NCBI GenBank assembly: GCA_022749755.1
Contig: CM040440.1
Coordinates: 4,239,769-4,303,768, forward strand
Direction of reading: 5' to 3'
Source of the DNA: Azadirachta indica
Taxonomy: Eukaryota; Streptophyta; Magnoliopsida; Sapindales; Meliaceae
DNA: 64,000 bases
This document shows positions 37,426 through 52,400 of the stretch, in pieces. The translations under genes and the position numbers were made by a program. Under the pieces are notes generated by a model that saw only the letters and a list, made by a program, of their open reading frames with translations, was not told where the DNA came from and did no database searches. How positions within the stretch are numbered: the stretch's first letter is position 1; each line of letters opens with the position of its first letter.

Positions 37426-39302
37426 CATAACTGCATACGACATTAGATTCCGGACGTTTCTCCTACTTCAGCGAATTAACAAGCTAAACAAGTCCTTAAT
37501 TATTGCAGGAAATTAATTAAGCAAAATGACAGCTACCAATTCGCAAATTGGTCCATTTAGAGTACTTTCTAATAATTCCTTAAATGAAAAAATTTCAGTT
37601 ATAACTGTTAACTGATGAACATATATTTAAAATATTTAGGAAGTGAAAACAATTAAAAGGAACGAAATCATGTTAGAAGAGGCATCGAAAAACAAAAGAA
37701 AGTGTAGAGAGAGAGAGAGAGCCCCTCACCGGATGGAAGTCGATGAGAGGATGGAGGCCTGATTGTGGAGTGGGAACGCCGATGCCGGGTGCTTCTACTT
37801 TGTACATGGCAAGATGCGGTGGGATGCCGGGGACCGTTGGTGCAGGAAACCGCTGCATGCATTAATTTAAAATAAATTAGTTTGAAAAATTGTTCAAAAA
37901 GCGTCTTTAGCTACATTACATATATTATATACAGAAAGATAATGAGCTATGCCTACACAATATGACAGCTTTATAGATGATTCCAAAAACAAGACACAGA
38001 CACCATAAAAGCCTCCAAAAATGTAAGGACTGAACAGTTACCGTCGTTGCCAGTGGTTGTGGAAAGCAAGGCGTTCCTGCAGTTAATCCATTTGGAACCT
38101 ACAATAACCAAGGAATATGCTATTTCATTCAGAAAACTAAAGATGAGTAAATTCAGAAAGATATTACTGTTTTTAATTAATTTCCCTTTTTCCTTATTTT
38201 TTCTATCTCACCCGTTGTTGGTGTTGGGGGTGCCAGTATGAAGGGTCTGGCGGCGGATGAGGAGGACGTGGTTGAGCCCATGAAGACGGTACTGGTCCTG
38301 CTGGCGGCGGCGGCGGTGAATGGGCTACATGTTTAGGCCACATGTGCATTAGGGATTGGTCCATGGTGGGATGACCCCATACATGTAAAGGTCTGAAGTG
38401 AGGATGCATGGGCGTCATCGGAGGGAAACCTATGGTGGGTGCAACCCAAGGGTTCATGTCTCTCTTCCCTCCACCGCCGGTCGCAGCTCCATACATTTGC
38501 CGCCTCTGACTCCAGCCTGCCGCCTCAGCTTCTCTAGCTAGCAAATGTTTCCGATGCGATCTGTATTTCTGCATAAAATCCACAAATTTGCTCCTTCAAC
38601 ACTTACGGAAGTCAGAAAAACTAATCAAACTATATAGGATTAGAGAAAATTTTTTGAAATTAAGTTTGTTAGAAAGGGCAAGAATACGAAGAATGGACGA
38701 TATCAAAATTTGTAATTACTTAAGGCAACATGTTTACTTCCAAAACAATAATTTCAAGGGCTGAATTAAATTTTTTGGTTCAAATATGCGCATGTTTTGA
38801 ACAGCTAATTCCCAGCATCGACCTTAAAACGGAGTTGCATTAGCAGCTTCCATGCATGAAAAATAAAGGAATAAAATTAACTCTTACCCTAAAAAGATTT
38901 CTTTTAAAAAGAAAAAAGAAAAAAGAAAAACCGTTATATAAAAAAATTTTAAGCAAAAAAAAAATAAAGAGAAAGCTAGAATTAGCTAGTAGCCGATTAG
39001 CTACGCAGAACCCTATACGATATAAAAATGGAGTTGTTCAAAGGAATTTAAGCCAGAAAAGAAGTTAAGAGATTGTACTTGCAGATGGCTAGCAATATTA
39101 TGGCGAGTGAGACAATCAATTCCCATAAGTTCTAAAATCCTCGAAGGCACTGCCTTATCAACACCCAGCTGCTCTACTGCTTGCACGAATCTCCGATGCA
39201 GTTCGGGCGTCCAATCCACCTACACAGTTCAAGAAATTATCTTCTTCATTATCCATTAAAAACAAATCAATAAAACAAAATTGTTTTCGAATTTCAATCT
39301 GA

Positions 39303-39335
<33 letters not shown>

Positions 39336-40059
39336 TAAAATTTTTATTTGACCCTTCAAGTGCCGTTGTTACAGCCAATTCACAAACTGATCAGAGGACT
39401 CTCGTGATCTCTTTGCACAACCAAAAAGTTTGTGAATGACTCTATAATTGAGAGAGAGAAAGAGAGATAATTCATATATATAATTATATGCGTCCATAAG
39501 CAAGAGCAAAAGTAGCACTAAAAGATTATTATAACGGGCTTAATATAATTACCTTCACTTTTCGCTTCCCTTGATTATTGTTATTCTTCGTCTGTGCCGA
39601 TGATTTTCTTCCCTTGTCGCCATCTTTACCAGTCGAGCTTTTCAAGGCTGCAGGTTCTTCCCTCTTGCTTACAATCTCATCTCCTTTACTCAAGCTTGAA
39701 CCTGAACCTGAACCTGAACCTGAACCTGAACCTGAACCTGAGCCAGAACCAGAAACCTTGTCTTCCTCTTCCTTTTTCAAATTATCCCCAACTTTATTTT
39801 CAACCGATACGGAAGTGTTCATCTCCGATTCCTCACCACCGCTGACGGAGAAATCTGCAAGTATTTCGGGGTCCATCTCCAAATCCGGTAACACATCACC
39901 ATCGTTGATGCCCACAAAAAGATCATCGAAATCGATGCTGTCGAGCAGATTTGTATCGGAGAAGTCGGGAAACTCTCGTGTGTTGATGGTAAAACTCTCC
40001 ACCATCTGTCCTTGGTTCTCATCTTTGTTTGTGTTCCTCAAAGGTGAGACAGCTAGCAT
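37102..40059 (-). CDS. GLK1: GOLDEN2-like (GLK) GARP transcription factor
   Basis: GLK factors switch on chlorophyll-synthesis and light-harvesting genes in the nucleus and promote chloroplast development. Six exons, all in phase 0, are visible: 39553-40059, 39079-39219, 38212-38568, 38042-38098, 37730-37852 and 37102-37251. They give 444 residues, as usual for the family. The start MLAVSPLRN is typical. An acidic segment (about residues 30-80) precedes a Gly/Ser repeat and a basic stretch. The GARP DNA-binding domain follows (about 168-220; [19 protein letters not shown], then [15 protein letters not shown]). AREAEAA and a proline-rich region come next, and then the conserved C-terminal GCT box ([17 protein letters not shown], ending VPPTCA). 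The gene looks intact. GLK1 against GLK2 cannot be settled here. Confidence 0.93.
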
Positions 40060-40131
40060 TAATTCAAAAAATCGAAGCTGCGTGGGGAAAAATATTCTTG
40101 AAGCTTGAAGCTTCGAACTTGCACGCTATAT

Positions 40132-40166
<35 letters not shown>

Positions 40167-43100
40167 TGTTATATGGTGCTGTACTTACGTAGTACTATAC
40201 TATTGCATGGAAAACAGTCTAAGTGTAGATCAAAGTGTCAGCAGAAGTGGGATTCTTTTTTCTTTTTCCGGTGATGTTGAACGGAGATGAAGAGAGGAGA
40301 CAATAGGTGTTAAAGGATTTGCTGTGGTTTTGTTTGTTTGCAAATTTAAGTGTAAGTGGAGTGTGGAGAGACTGGATTTCAACCACAACTTGTCTATAGA
40401 TCTGGTTTTTGTTTGTTTTTATGTTTTTGTTTGTTTGGGTGGGTGTGCTAGCTAGATATATGGAAATATTTTCCCATATTTTTGTTTATGTTTGTGGATG
40501 ACCCTTTTTTGAAGGTTTTGAAAATATGAAAAGTGCTTTTGAGCTTTTATTTAATAATTTCTGTGAGGTTTTAAAGGGAAGGAAGAAGGCAATTGGAGAC
40601 GGAATAAATTCAATGATGAGTAGGGTTAGAATTGGATATATATATGTATATATATATTTCTGTGTGTGTTTGTTATATATTTATCAGTAGTGGCTCATGT
40701 ATATCTATTGTACAGTATATATAAAAGAAAAGAAAATATTCATGTGGGCACCCTAATTGACCTTTGGATTTTCTCAAATGACAGATGATATAATTTCATT
40801 TTGCTCCTCTGATAAACCCATGCATATTTTTAAAAGTCAAGTAATTCTTTTTTGTCATATGTAGTTCTTTTAAAAATGGTGGCCCTAGTCACTTGGGCAA
40901 AGCCCGAGTGATCAGGAGGCTGTTCGAATTTTGTCGATCGAAGTTAGTAAGATTATTTTTTCATTATGAAAAATGTTATCTATTATATATGTAAGGTTTA
41001 TTATATTACAGAGTGTAGGTAGATTTTTTTTCACGCGTGATAATAAGATATCATTTAAATTGGTTGAAAATATCTGATTATAAAAAATGTTACCCATCAT
41101 ATGTGTGAAATCCACTATATTAGAGTTTGAATAAAAATATTTTATTATAAAAAATATTATTCATCATATTAGAGTGTGGATACATTCTTTTCCATGCGTA
41201 AGGGTAAGACAAAATATTTGAATAATATCTGCGATTTCATTAAAATATTGATAGTTTGTATATGTAATAATTAAAAAAAATGGTAGCCTTGATATTAAAA
41301 AAAAAAGGAAAAAAATGGCCCCGCGCTTCCTATATACACACATATTTTTTATCTTTCTTTTAATGAATATTATGTTTATGTTAATGTCTACCAATATCAT
41401 AATATTAATACATAAAAATTTTGCTAGAAGTGATGCTTGTATTCTTAAAGAATAATGATTTTTTATTATATAAGAAGTGGAAGAGTCTCACACTTCATAG
41501 AACGTGAGATTCAAATTTTTACTCTTCAAATAAAAGATATGTAGGCAGTGATCTCGGTGGCTTAATTTTTTTCTTTTTTACTGTTATTTTCTAAGGGTTT
41601 GGTAAATTTAAAATGTGAAATTTGGAAAGGATTGATTGGATGTTTTAGAGGCTGGCAAGACCGAAAATGACCAGTTAAAATTGTTTATTCCTGCATAAAG
41701 TTGATCTTAATTTATTATAAATATTTAAAGTTTACTGCTAGAGAAAGTTAATTAATTTTTTCACAAAATTATAATTTCACGATGACATAGCTCGACCAAA
41801 TTATACCTTTAAATAGAAAGATCTTGTTAAAGATTTTTCTTTTGTTAAAATTCTCTTTTAATACTACAGATATATGTACAATCTATTGAATTGAAAATTA
41901 AAATATTATTGTTCGTAAAAGTATACACTCATCTAATTTGAGCAATCTACCTATAATTGGAATGTTACCACAAATAAATGTTTACACCTAATTTAGACAA
42001 ATAATCTATTAACAATAGAGACGATAGCATCTATAAAATTTTGCATCTAATTTGAACAAAATTTGTTTTATTTAAGACAAATCCACTCAAAGCTAAAATA
42101 AAAAAATTCAAAAAAAATCGTAAGTAGTTACTACTAAATTAACAGTGAAAAAATTAAATACTTGTTAAAATTTAAGCTCTTCATTAATATAATTTTTAAT
42201 AAATTAAACATGTTGAAATTTATTATTATTATTATTATTATTTTTGTCTTTGTTATCAAGGAGAGGATATTAGTAGGTTCAAATTTCGTTAGATGATTTT
42301 TTTTTTTAAAAAAAGAAAGAAAAAAAAAAAATCTATAGTGATCTCTACGGTTCAATAGCTTACAGAATGCTCTATATAATATTGCTAATTAAATGTCTGT
42401 ACATATTCAACTTGAACTACAAAATTCAAAAATACAAGAAAATTAACGTTTATGTCAATGGTCTGATGGTTAGAACTCAGGACATGACTTTGATTCCTAC
42501 CCTCTATTGAAGTGTATGAATTACCTAATAAATGAGGGTATTTTTTAAAAAATTCTTAGCAGATTCTTTTCTCTGAAATATGGATTGCCCACCAAATATA
42601 GATATTTTTTAAAAATTTTTAGACAAATTCTCTCCTCCAACGATGATAAATTACTTGAGTGTTGAGTGTGCTCTGATAATATTTTTAATTTCTCAATAGA
42701 TTCTCGATTATATATTGGTAGGTTTGTAGGTTTGTAAATAATATAAGACTATAACAATAAAAAAAAAGAGAAAATTAAAGATGAATAAATTAATTTTTAA
42801 ATTGCCACTATCAGTAGGTCAATATCATGACTTGTGGCTGGCTGTTATTTATTGTTCCAAAATTAAATTCATCTAATCATTCCAAAATGGTTGGGTATCG
42901 CTTACCTTATCTAATACACTACATATTTATCATTATCATACGAGTAATATTATCATTAGAAATTCTAATGCGCTATATTCAAGTTATTCAATTTTAAATT
43001 ACATATGCAATATTTATTATTAATTGAACAACTATTATTTTACATTTACTATCTTCTCTCTAAGTACGTATTCACGTTAGTATCTCCTTTTATCTCCCAA

Positions 43101-44288
43101 TTAATTAAATGAATCAATTATAATGAATTAATGTCACCATCAATGTTACATGTCTTGGATTGTATTCTTATTTTTTTTAGTCCTATTATAAATAATATGA
43201 TATTTATTAATAAATAGTGAAATAATATAATGATACAAATAATTTTAAAAATTACAAAAAATATATTAATTATTTGATGAAATATCAAATTAAGTAACAA
43301 AAATATATAAATCATTTGATGAACTGTCAAATTAAGTATTACAGTATTGTTATTTTGAGATATAATTTAATATATATAATATTATTTTAAATATCACGCA
43401 TAATGACTGGTTTCATAGTATAAGAGGATCATCAATATCATAAGATGAAGTTAAATTTTGATTCTTTCATTTGAATCTCAAAATATTATTAGATAAAAGA
43501 GACATGAGTTCTCGTTAATTTATCTTAGTAGCAAATTAAAGAAAATCAGCATTACCATTTTATAACATAACTTCTACGTAACCTGAATTATATATGAATC
43601 TTGCATTTCAGTTTTGTAACAAGTGTTCTAGGAACTAAATAGAATAACATGAAATGGCAGCTGGGTTGGGGTTCTCATCTCATGTGAGCAATACTATATG
43701 TAGTTCAATTATTATACATATTAAATAATGAATTTTTGATTTCTTCTATACATGATAGAAAACCCTAGCCATAACAGTAATTTACAACGGGTCCTACAGT
43801 GAGTGTCGTTTAAATTTAAGTCATATCACTTTCACGGTCACCAACTAAAGTCTTCCTCCCATCTCGTGCTTTGTGCATTAATTCATTATTAATCACTCTA
43901 TTTCTCTTTAATAACCTTATTTTTGTGTCTAGTTCATATCATTACCAGCTACTACTGCTCATAAATCACATCACTTAATTTTTTGATTAATTATACAAAC
44001 AAGGACTCCTAACTTCTTCCTTATTATTGCAGTTCTCTTGACTCTTGCTACTCTTCAATCAAACTGCATATTCTTGCTAATAATTATAAAAAATAAAAAC
44101 TTATTAAGGTTTAATTTAATAAACAAATTTTAACTCTAAAAAATTAAGGTGGAGAATTTTGATGATGATGATGATTATGCGACGGCAGCCTCACAGTAAG
44201 TCTTCTGGAGATAACTTGTTAATATTTTAAGAATTAGCTAATCACGAGCTGTTCGATGTTAATTATTTATAAAATTAATGATGGTCTT

Positions 44289-44333
<45 letters not shown>

Positions 44334-44982
44334 GATGACTTATTGGACGCATTGATCAATTTCCTTAACCTCTTTATCAGTCTATTCCATCAATCGTTGT
44401 GTTTCGGCCCCCCAACCCAAGTGACGTGATTGGAATCACTTAATTAAGTACTAATTAACATGTGAATATGCATGGTTGCCCTTCTTCTAAAATGAAAAAT
44501 TATTTGTTTCATTTTCATTTAGCAATAAACTATTAAATATATAACTAATTAATTTTTCTTTGAAAAATCTTATTCACATTCTCTTTATTATTATTATTAT
44601 TATTATTATTATTTGATGATTAATAAAATAAATTTTATACTTAATTAAGAGTTTACGTAATTATATTTTCATCAACTCGAGTTAATTAATTGTTGATAAA
44701 ATTGAGACACAACACAAGCGGCACCTTGAAAGTCTGATTTCCTCCAGTTGATGGAAACAACTGGGCCACTAGTACTACTCCTGCCGGATTGTGAGTCATA
44801 ATCACGATGTACTAATTAGTTCATTTACTGATAAAACTAACTGGCTATAAAAGTTTCATATTGATTCAGCCCTTCAGACCGCCAATGTTCTAGAGCCTTG
44901 AACCCATCAATTCACCAAAAAAAGAAAAACTAACAAACAAACAAAAATTATATTATATTCTCCTATACATAGGTACCAAGAC

Positions 44983-45015
<33 letters not shown>

Positions 45016-48000
45016 ATCATTGTCATAAAATGAAGCCTTTTAATTAATTGAATGGTTATCTTTAATTTTGTAAAATATCATATTTTTATGGTTTTTTCTT
45101 TTTATACGTGGCATAAATCCCATTAATTTTAAAATAGAAACTAAAAAAAAAAAATTAAGATGATTGCATATATTCTCAATCATTGAAGTCTTGACGAAGG
45201 TATATGTCTATGTGTTTAAGTTTCGTTTATATGGCAAGATATAACGGAGTTTAACAATTTCAACATTATATAGCACTATTAAATTACAATAGCTTTAGAC
45301 ATATCTTAAAAAACACAATGTGTGCGATAAATCTAATAAAAAAAGTGGAGACATTTATTAGTATAATATTGTTGTCTATATAAGCATCTTCATCAGTCAC
45401 AAATTTATATCGATAAAAATATTGATTTGTAGAAAAAACATGTTGTTGAGTATCACTAATTAATGTTATTACATATAACTGTGTCTGATGCCGACAGCTA
45501 GCTAACCATTTTATTAATTTCCTAGGTTCTTAATAAGAAAATCAAAAGATAGATAACATTAATTTTCCAGAAATTCATTAATTAGAGAAATATGTGATTC
45601 TCTTTATAACTCATGAAAATAACTAAAAGGGTACCGAGCCGAGATATATACATTAATTCATGACAACCTTAACAAACCACAAGAACAGAATATATATCAG
45701 ACAACAGAAATTTGATTCTTCAATAATATTTGAACTTTGTTCTGTCAGAAAATTCAAACCTCTATATTAATTTATGTATACATTGAGCCTGCAGTATGCC
45801 TTCTTATATAATTAATTACTATCCACATTTTAAAGATATTTCTTCTGCCCAGTTTGTCTGCAGCAGCATGACTAGTTCATCATCTTTCTTTTTCTTCGAC
45901 ATGTTATCATCAATCTTTACATTCCCGGTCGACGTCGGGTCCAGATAATATCTAATGAGGACTTGTTTGATATCATTATTATTAGAAGTGCTTCCTTTTC
46001 TCTTTATTAATTTCATAGAGTTAAATTGTCTTTAACCATTCCTAAATTGGCTAGCACATGAGCTATTGTTCCAGAGCCCTAACCATTTAAACGGCAAACA
46101 CGTATTTGGGCGACGTAAATGGATTAAGGGACCATGAATAAATTAACATGTCAACAATTTGATGCAGTTTTGTTAGTACGTTATAAAAAAGGACACAGAT
46201 GTCTTTGTATTGATAGAGTTGCAGGATATGAATGAACATGTTGCCATTGTATATCGTGGGTCCTGAAAATTGGCAATAATTGTAGTTGCTGGTGATTTTG
46301 TTGTAAACGGGAATCTGACTTTCTCTATCAATTTTTCATTTTCAGAAAAACTGGTCCCCTTGTCCGCCCTCTATACAATCCAAAATCTTAGCACTGACTC
46401 AGACCCACCAGCTCCTTCAATAATTTATCCCATTTTGGTTTGCTCTTCTAAAATTATTTAACCTGTGATACATCTATATCCAATTTGCTTTTCGAAGTTA
46501 TAATAAATTCCCTTTAGTTAATTGATATCAATGAGTTGTTTTCGAAGAATTTATACTGATGTGAGCTGTTGCAGACATGCGTGGTTAATCCATGCCACCA
46601 GCAGCATATACAGGTTTTAGTTTCCATGGACATATATATATATATATAATGACAACATCATGGTTAAAGTAAGAGTTAGGGCAAAATATGATTCAGACAT
46701 AAATAGCAAATTGATGAAGCAATTGCACCACCTCCATCATCTCTCTTCTGGAAATGGTAGGTGGGTGTAGACTGTAGAACTGTGCAGTTCAGATATTAGT
46801 TTCCTTTGGTGTGGAGATGTGCTAGCTGCATGCATGCATACATACATGCATCCGATTACAACAGTTCAGAAGAAAATGGAAAATCAGAAGAACCTGTAAA
46901 AAAGGCCTCTGCATTAATAGTGTAAATCAGAAGAACCGCGAGTCATTTACAACTTTCAAATCAACTAAGTTTTCCCTTTGCCTCGTCTCCGTGAAATCTC
47001 ATAACATAAGCAAATTTATGCTGTACTAGATATCTATGTGTGTCCCGGAGAATGACCGATAGCCCTTCTATAATTTGGTGTAATACCCTAACACACTCTT
47101 ATGGTTTAAAAATATTATATTACTTTTATTTGTAATTTGAGTTAACGAAAGAATAATTTTTTTTAAGGTAAAATTATCTTTTAATATTATAAATAAAATT
47201 AAAAAAAATTCTCTATATTTAATAAAACGTAAAACAAATGAATCCCCTATTAATAACTATTATAATTTTGTATATAAAAAAAATAATTGGAAAATTACAA
47301 AATTACCTATCCTCACTACTTTTTGAATCATTTTTTTAGCACAACATTACACTTATAAAATAAAATAATAAGAAAATAAGTGACAAAAAAAAATTTAGAA
47401 TTTTTTTATCTTTTCAATAAATTTCTTATAAAACGAAAAGTAAAAAAATAAATAACAAAAATAAAATGGATAGCGTTTGCTACCCACAAATCACAACGTT
47501 TAGACCTAATTTCTTTCCTGACATCATACATATGCACAAACAAAACTGAATATTCTTAATTGATAAAAAAAGAATTATGGAAAACCAATCACTCACCGTA
47601 ATACAATTCAAATTTACTTTCAATTCAATGTCAACAAGAAATATAATACAATCTAACTTCAAGAGAACCCAAAAAAAAAAAAAATACAATCCAACTTCCC
47701 TATCAAAGAAACAATAAACTTAAGGGCACATTTTTCCTTTTATCTAAAATTTGAATGGATATGAAATATGAAAAACTTTAAATATATAAATATGAAATAT
47801 TGTGAATAATGTGTTTGTTTTTTATTTACCACGTCTAGATATAAATATTTAAAACTATTAATTTTATTTAATTATTAAGTAAAATGAACTCTATATATTC
47901 AAAAAATAAATAAAATAGCATTACTATTAACAAATTTATTCAAAACTAATTAATTGCCAAATAAAAAAATACACATCAAAATATCTGAATTACTTAAACT

Positions 48001-49383
48001 GAAATATATTTAAACTTCGTACTAAAAAAATAAAATAGGCATTAAATTGAAAAAAAAAATTGGGAAAAAAAGTCATTGCTGTACTAAAATTATCGATTCC
48101 ACCGTCGAGAATACCATTAATACTTTTTTAATCCATTACCATCTCAAAGAATCTATGATCCAATATCAACACTAGCACCATCTCAACATTAGGAGCGGCA
48201 AAGGTGCTGGCAACGGTAGTGGCTCAATTTTGAAGAGTAAGAGGCTAACGAGATTAGAAAGGAGAGATAGAGATAGATGGAGAAGGATACTTGTTTTACT
48301 TTAAAAGAAGAAGGAGAGATTGTATGATGTAATATTGACAAGATACTGTTTTCGATCGGCGTTGATAGAGATTACAAACGAGGAAGAAGAATTTTGCCTA
48401 GAGAAGAAATAGAGAGAGAGAGAGAGACAGAAGTTTTGTACCTGATTTATTTATTTTTTTAGGGGTTAATTTAGATTTAGGAATAATTATATGATTTTAT
48501 AATTTATTTTATTCAACTAGTAAATTTTATGTTTTGTTATTTAGGTCCATTGCGTGTCCCATAAGACTTCAGTATATTTCACAGAGTCAGATATATAAGA
48601 TTATTTTAGTGATTACTCTTAAAAATTAGATGTTACTATTAAATAAACTACTAGATAAAAGGTGCTGGGGGTATTTCACCAAACCATAGGGGAATATTGG
48701 TCATTCTCCTTTGTTTTGAGAAGACATATGCTGCATAGAATAAGCGATTTAAAAATTTTAAAACCAAAACATATTGGATTAGATATTAATACTATAGTGT
48801 ACTGAAAGAAAGTACCGATAATACTGAACATATAATTACAGTGATATTTCTGGCTATATGTATATAGGACAAGAACTAATTATAATAATAAATTTGGGGG
48901 ACTTGAGACTGAGGATGCATGTATGTATAGCTGTTAGTTACTTGGTGTTCATTGAATAGCAGATAGGTTAGGTAACAAACATCAATCACAAGGCTGCATT
49001 AATTGATATATATAACAAAAATAAACACACAGTAATTAAAGGCCAGTAAATTTGATGAATTGAACTAACGGAATGGACCACTCACACAGTATTGAATAAC
49101 TTATATACACTGTTTAACAGAAACTTTACATGATCCTGTATACAACAGAACTTGCTGAATTATATGTTTGTCCAGTACGCATGTGAAGTGATATATTTAA
49201 ATATTAATGTGCCAATTGGTATGCGTGGATTGGATTGGATTGGAGAAGACCATTTTGTCTTTCATGCAATAAATTCTTATATATATATATATATATATAT
49301 CGTGATTATTTAGCCTTGTAGACAGGATTTTTTTTTTGTTTGAGCATGGCATATGCAGCAATATTATAGAATAGTACTATACT

Positions 49384-49426
<43 letters not shown>

Positions 49427-52400
49427 ATTGATTAAAATGTAAGAAAAAGAATGACGTATATGTAATGTTTATATTATTTATTCTATGTAGAAATTGAAAC
49501 TAATCAAGAGAAACGATGTTATGTGAATCACATATATATTATATGCAATTGATTCCTTTTCCATTTTCTTCACCTATTTTTCATAAATGAGAAAAGTGTC
49601 ACTATCGCAGAGCAGAGAATGTCCTCCCTGGACCAGCTGGACTTGAAGCAAAAAGTTGAAGGAAAAAATAACCCATTTCCATTTTGATTTGAATTTCATA
49701 TTTGTTTCATTCATTTTCATTCCTGCTTTAATAGACACCGATAGCCCATTCATAGGATCTGTTTACATCTCAGTTGGGTTTTAAATAGAGTTATCACTTC
49801 TGTTATGAGGCCTTCAAAAGTTCAATGAGTTTTCTCAAAACTGAGCCGAAATAAGCCCATTAAATGCCCAATAATATCATTAGCAAGAATTATTCAACAA
49901 CGCGAAAAACGTCGAGTCATCTATGTCATCTTCACACGCTTCTAATGCCCGTCAGTCTCATTAAAGAAACCGCGAAGAAGATTCTAAGTTATTACTGAAA
50001 TACCTAAAGTACCCATTGACTTCTGAAATACGAGAACCGAATTCTCTCGTCCAATTTGGTGGTTTCATACGGGGCACCTGCGTCAATATCCCATTTGAAA
50101 AAGAGTGGATCGTGGTAGTTACGCACCGCGTCTTGTTCTTCTATAGCTTTGATTCTCGACGTAGAAATATCAAAAACTCCATATATAAAAAAATTCCACC
50201 CTCTCTCTCTCTCTTTCAATTCAAAATAAACAAGAGAAAGAAAAATGACAGAGTGCAGGCCATTGGGTTTCTTGATAGGTCTTCCCTTTGCTTTGATTGC
50301 ATTGGTTTTATCTCTTGTTGGTGCTGTGATCTGGGTTATAGGGTAAGTTTCTTTTTCTTTTTCTTTTTGTTTTTACTTTTTACTTGTTTTCAATAGTTTA
50401 TTTTAAAGGGTATATTGATTTTTTTCCCAGTGGAACTAAATTCTTTGAGATCAATAGAAATACGTAATTGTTGGTTTAATTTGTTGAGTGAGTTGCCTGG
50501 TACGTTGTGTTTGAACGGTGCAGGAGTGTGCTGAGTTGCCTGTGCCCATGCTGCATTTGCTTTGCTGGACTTGCAAATTTTGCGGTGGCGCTGGTGAAGC
50601 TTCCCATCAAAGTACTTAGATGGTTCATTGATCAGATACCTTGTTGACTGACGATCATCATTCTTCTCTGTTTCTTTTTAATCTTGTAATTGTTTTTTTT
50701 TTTTTTTTATTTGAGGGGTTCAGATAAGATTTAGTTTGTTGCATAGTTATAATTGATAGAGCTTGTGGTTTTGACTTTTGGGCCCAATCCCTTTGAGTTA
50801 ATTCGTTGGTTTCCTGTAAAACGTAGTCTTTGGAAATAAGAACAAATGCAATTCCTCTTATTTTGGTGCTTCAAATATTTCTAATACTATTTTAATTATC
50901 TTATGCAATTTCAAGTGAATTTTCAATTTGGCTAAGTGCCAAATTAATGGCATTAACAATTATTGCAAGAGGGGCTGAATGTGTATGCTTTAAGTCTTGC
51001 TCGGTTCCCTTTCAAAAAAAATAAAATAAAATTCTTGCTTGGAATAAGGAATTTTTCATTGGTTAGAATTTACTTAGTTTTTTTTTTTTTTATATAATAT
51101 TATTTATTTATGAACTTTTTCCAATTATTCCGCTTTTACCGTTCGTAAAAACAGGAATCCGGTCTATATTGGATTGTCGGATTGATTTCAGACACAACAT
51201 AACAAAATATGTTTTAAAGCTTTTAATCCTTAATGAAATGTTAATTAAATTATATACATGTGACTGGTCTATTAAATATTTTGTAAAAATATTATTAAAA
51301 AAATATCAAACATACTATTTAAGATAAAATATTGTCATTTCCTAAAGAAATGAATAAACTATATTATTACATATTAATAATCATCCAAAAAATTGGTAAA
51401 ATATTTGATATAGTGAAAGTATTATTACAATTAAAAGAACCACAATATTTAATATTTTGTTAGACATACGTATCCTATCCATTAAATATTTTGCAAATAT
51501 TTTATTTTTTATTAATTTAGCAAATATTAATATTAATTGACATATATAACGATAAACAATCTCTCTCAAATAAATTCAATTTTGCCAACTTTCTACCTCC
51601 GTTTTGGCAAGAAGTATATTGAATTTACATTGAAATTTACATTATTAAGATATAACTCAACCCATGAAACTGTATTAGGTCTGACTGAACCCTGTTTCAA
51701 TATAAATTTCAAACGTATTTATGGACCCGGTCTAAGAAGACTAAATAAATATTGTTTATATAACAAAACGTAGTAATTTATTTTTTTAATTATTATTTTT
51801 TCTATTCAATAATTACAAGTAAGCAAATAAAAAAAAAAAAACGACATGTAGAGCAACAGCTGGTTGCATCCCTGATTGCCACAGACCAATAGATCGACAA
51901 ATGGGTCCCATCCAAATACGATCAGCAGAAATCTGGCGATAATATGGTGGACTGTGACGAAAATACTTGAAAGACCGGTGTAATGTTTGACATTACGTTG
52001 CTGCGTGATTTCTGGAAGCTTCGACAGGATTCTAAATTCATCTAAAAACAACCATTTTGGGAATTTTAATGCGCCACACCCCACTTGCCCATTATAATCC
52101 ATCATCAGCATCGTCTCCAACAGAGGCTGAAGCCGTTAGAAAGTTTTAGCAGACAAGCTTTGAAGTTTTAGAACGAAGAAAAAGAGATTGTGAAAGTGAA
52201 GAAGAGAAAGAGAGAAGGGAAACAAGAGAACATGGGAGTTGATTATTACAAGATATTGCTGGTTGATAGAAATGCTAAAGATGAAGACTTGAAGAAGGCT
52301 TATAGGAAGCTTGCCATGAAATGGCATCCTGATAAGAATCCCAATAACAAGAAGGAAGCTGAAGCTAAGTTCAAGCAAATCTCTGAAGCCTATGAGGTAT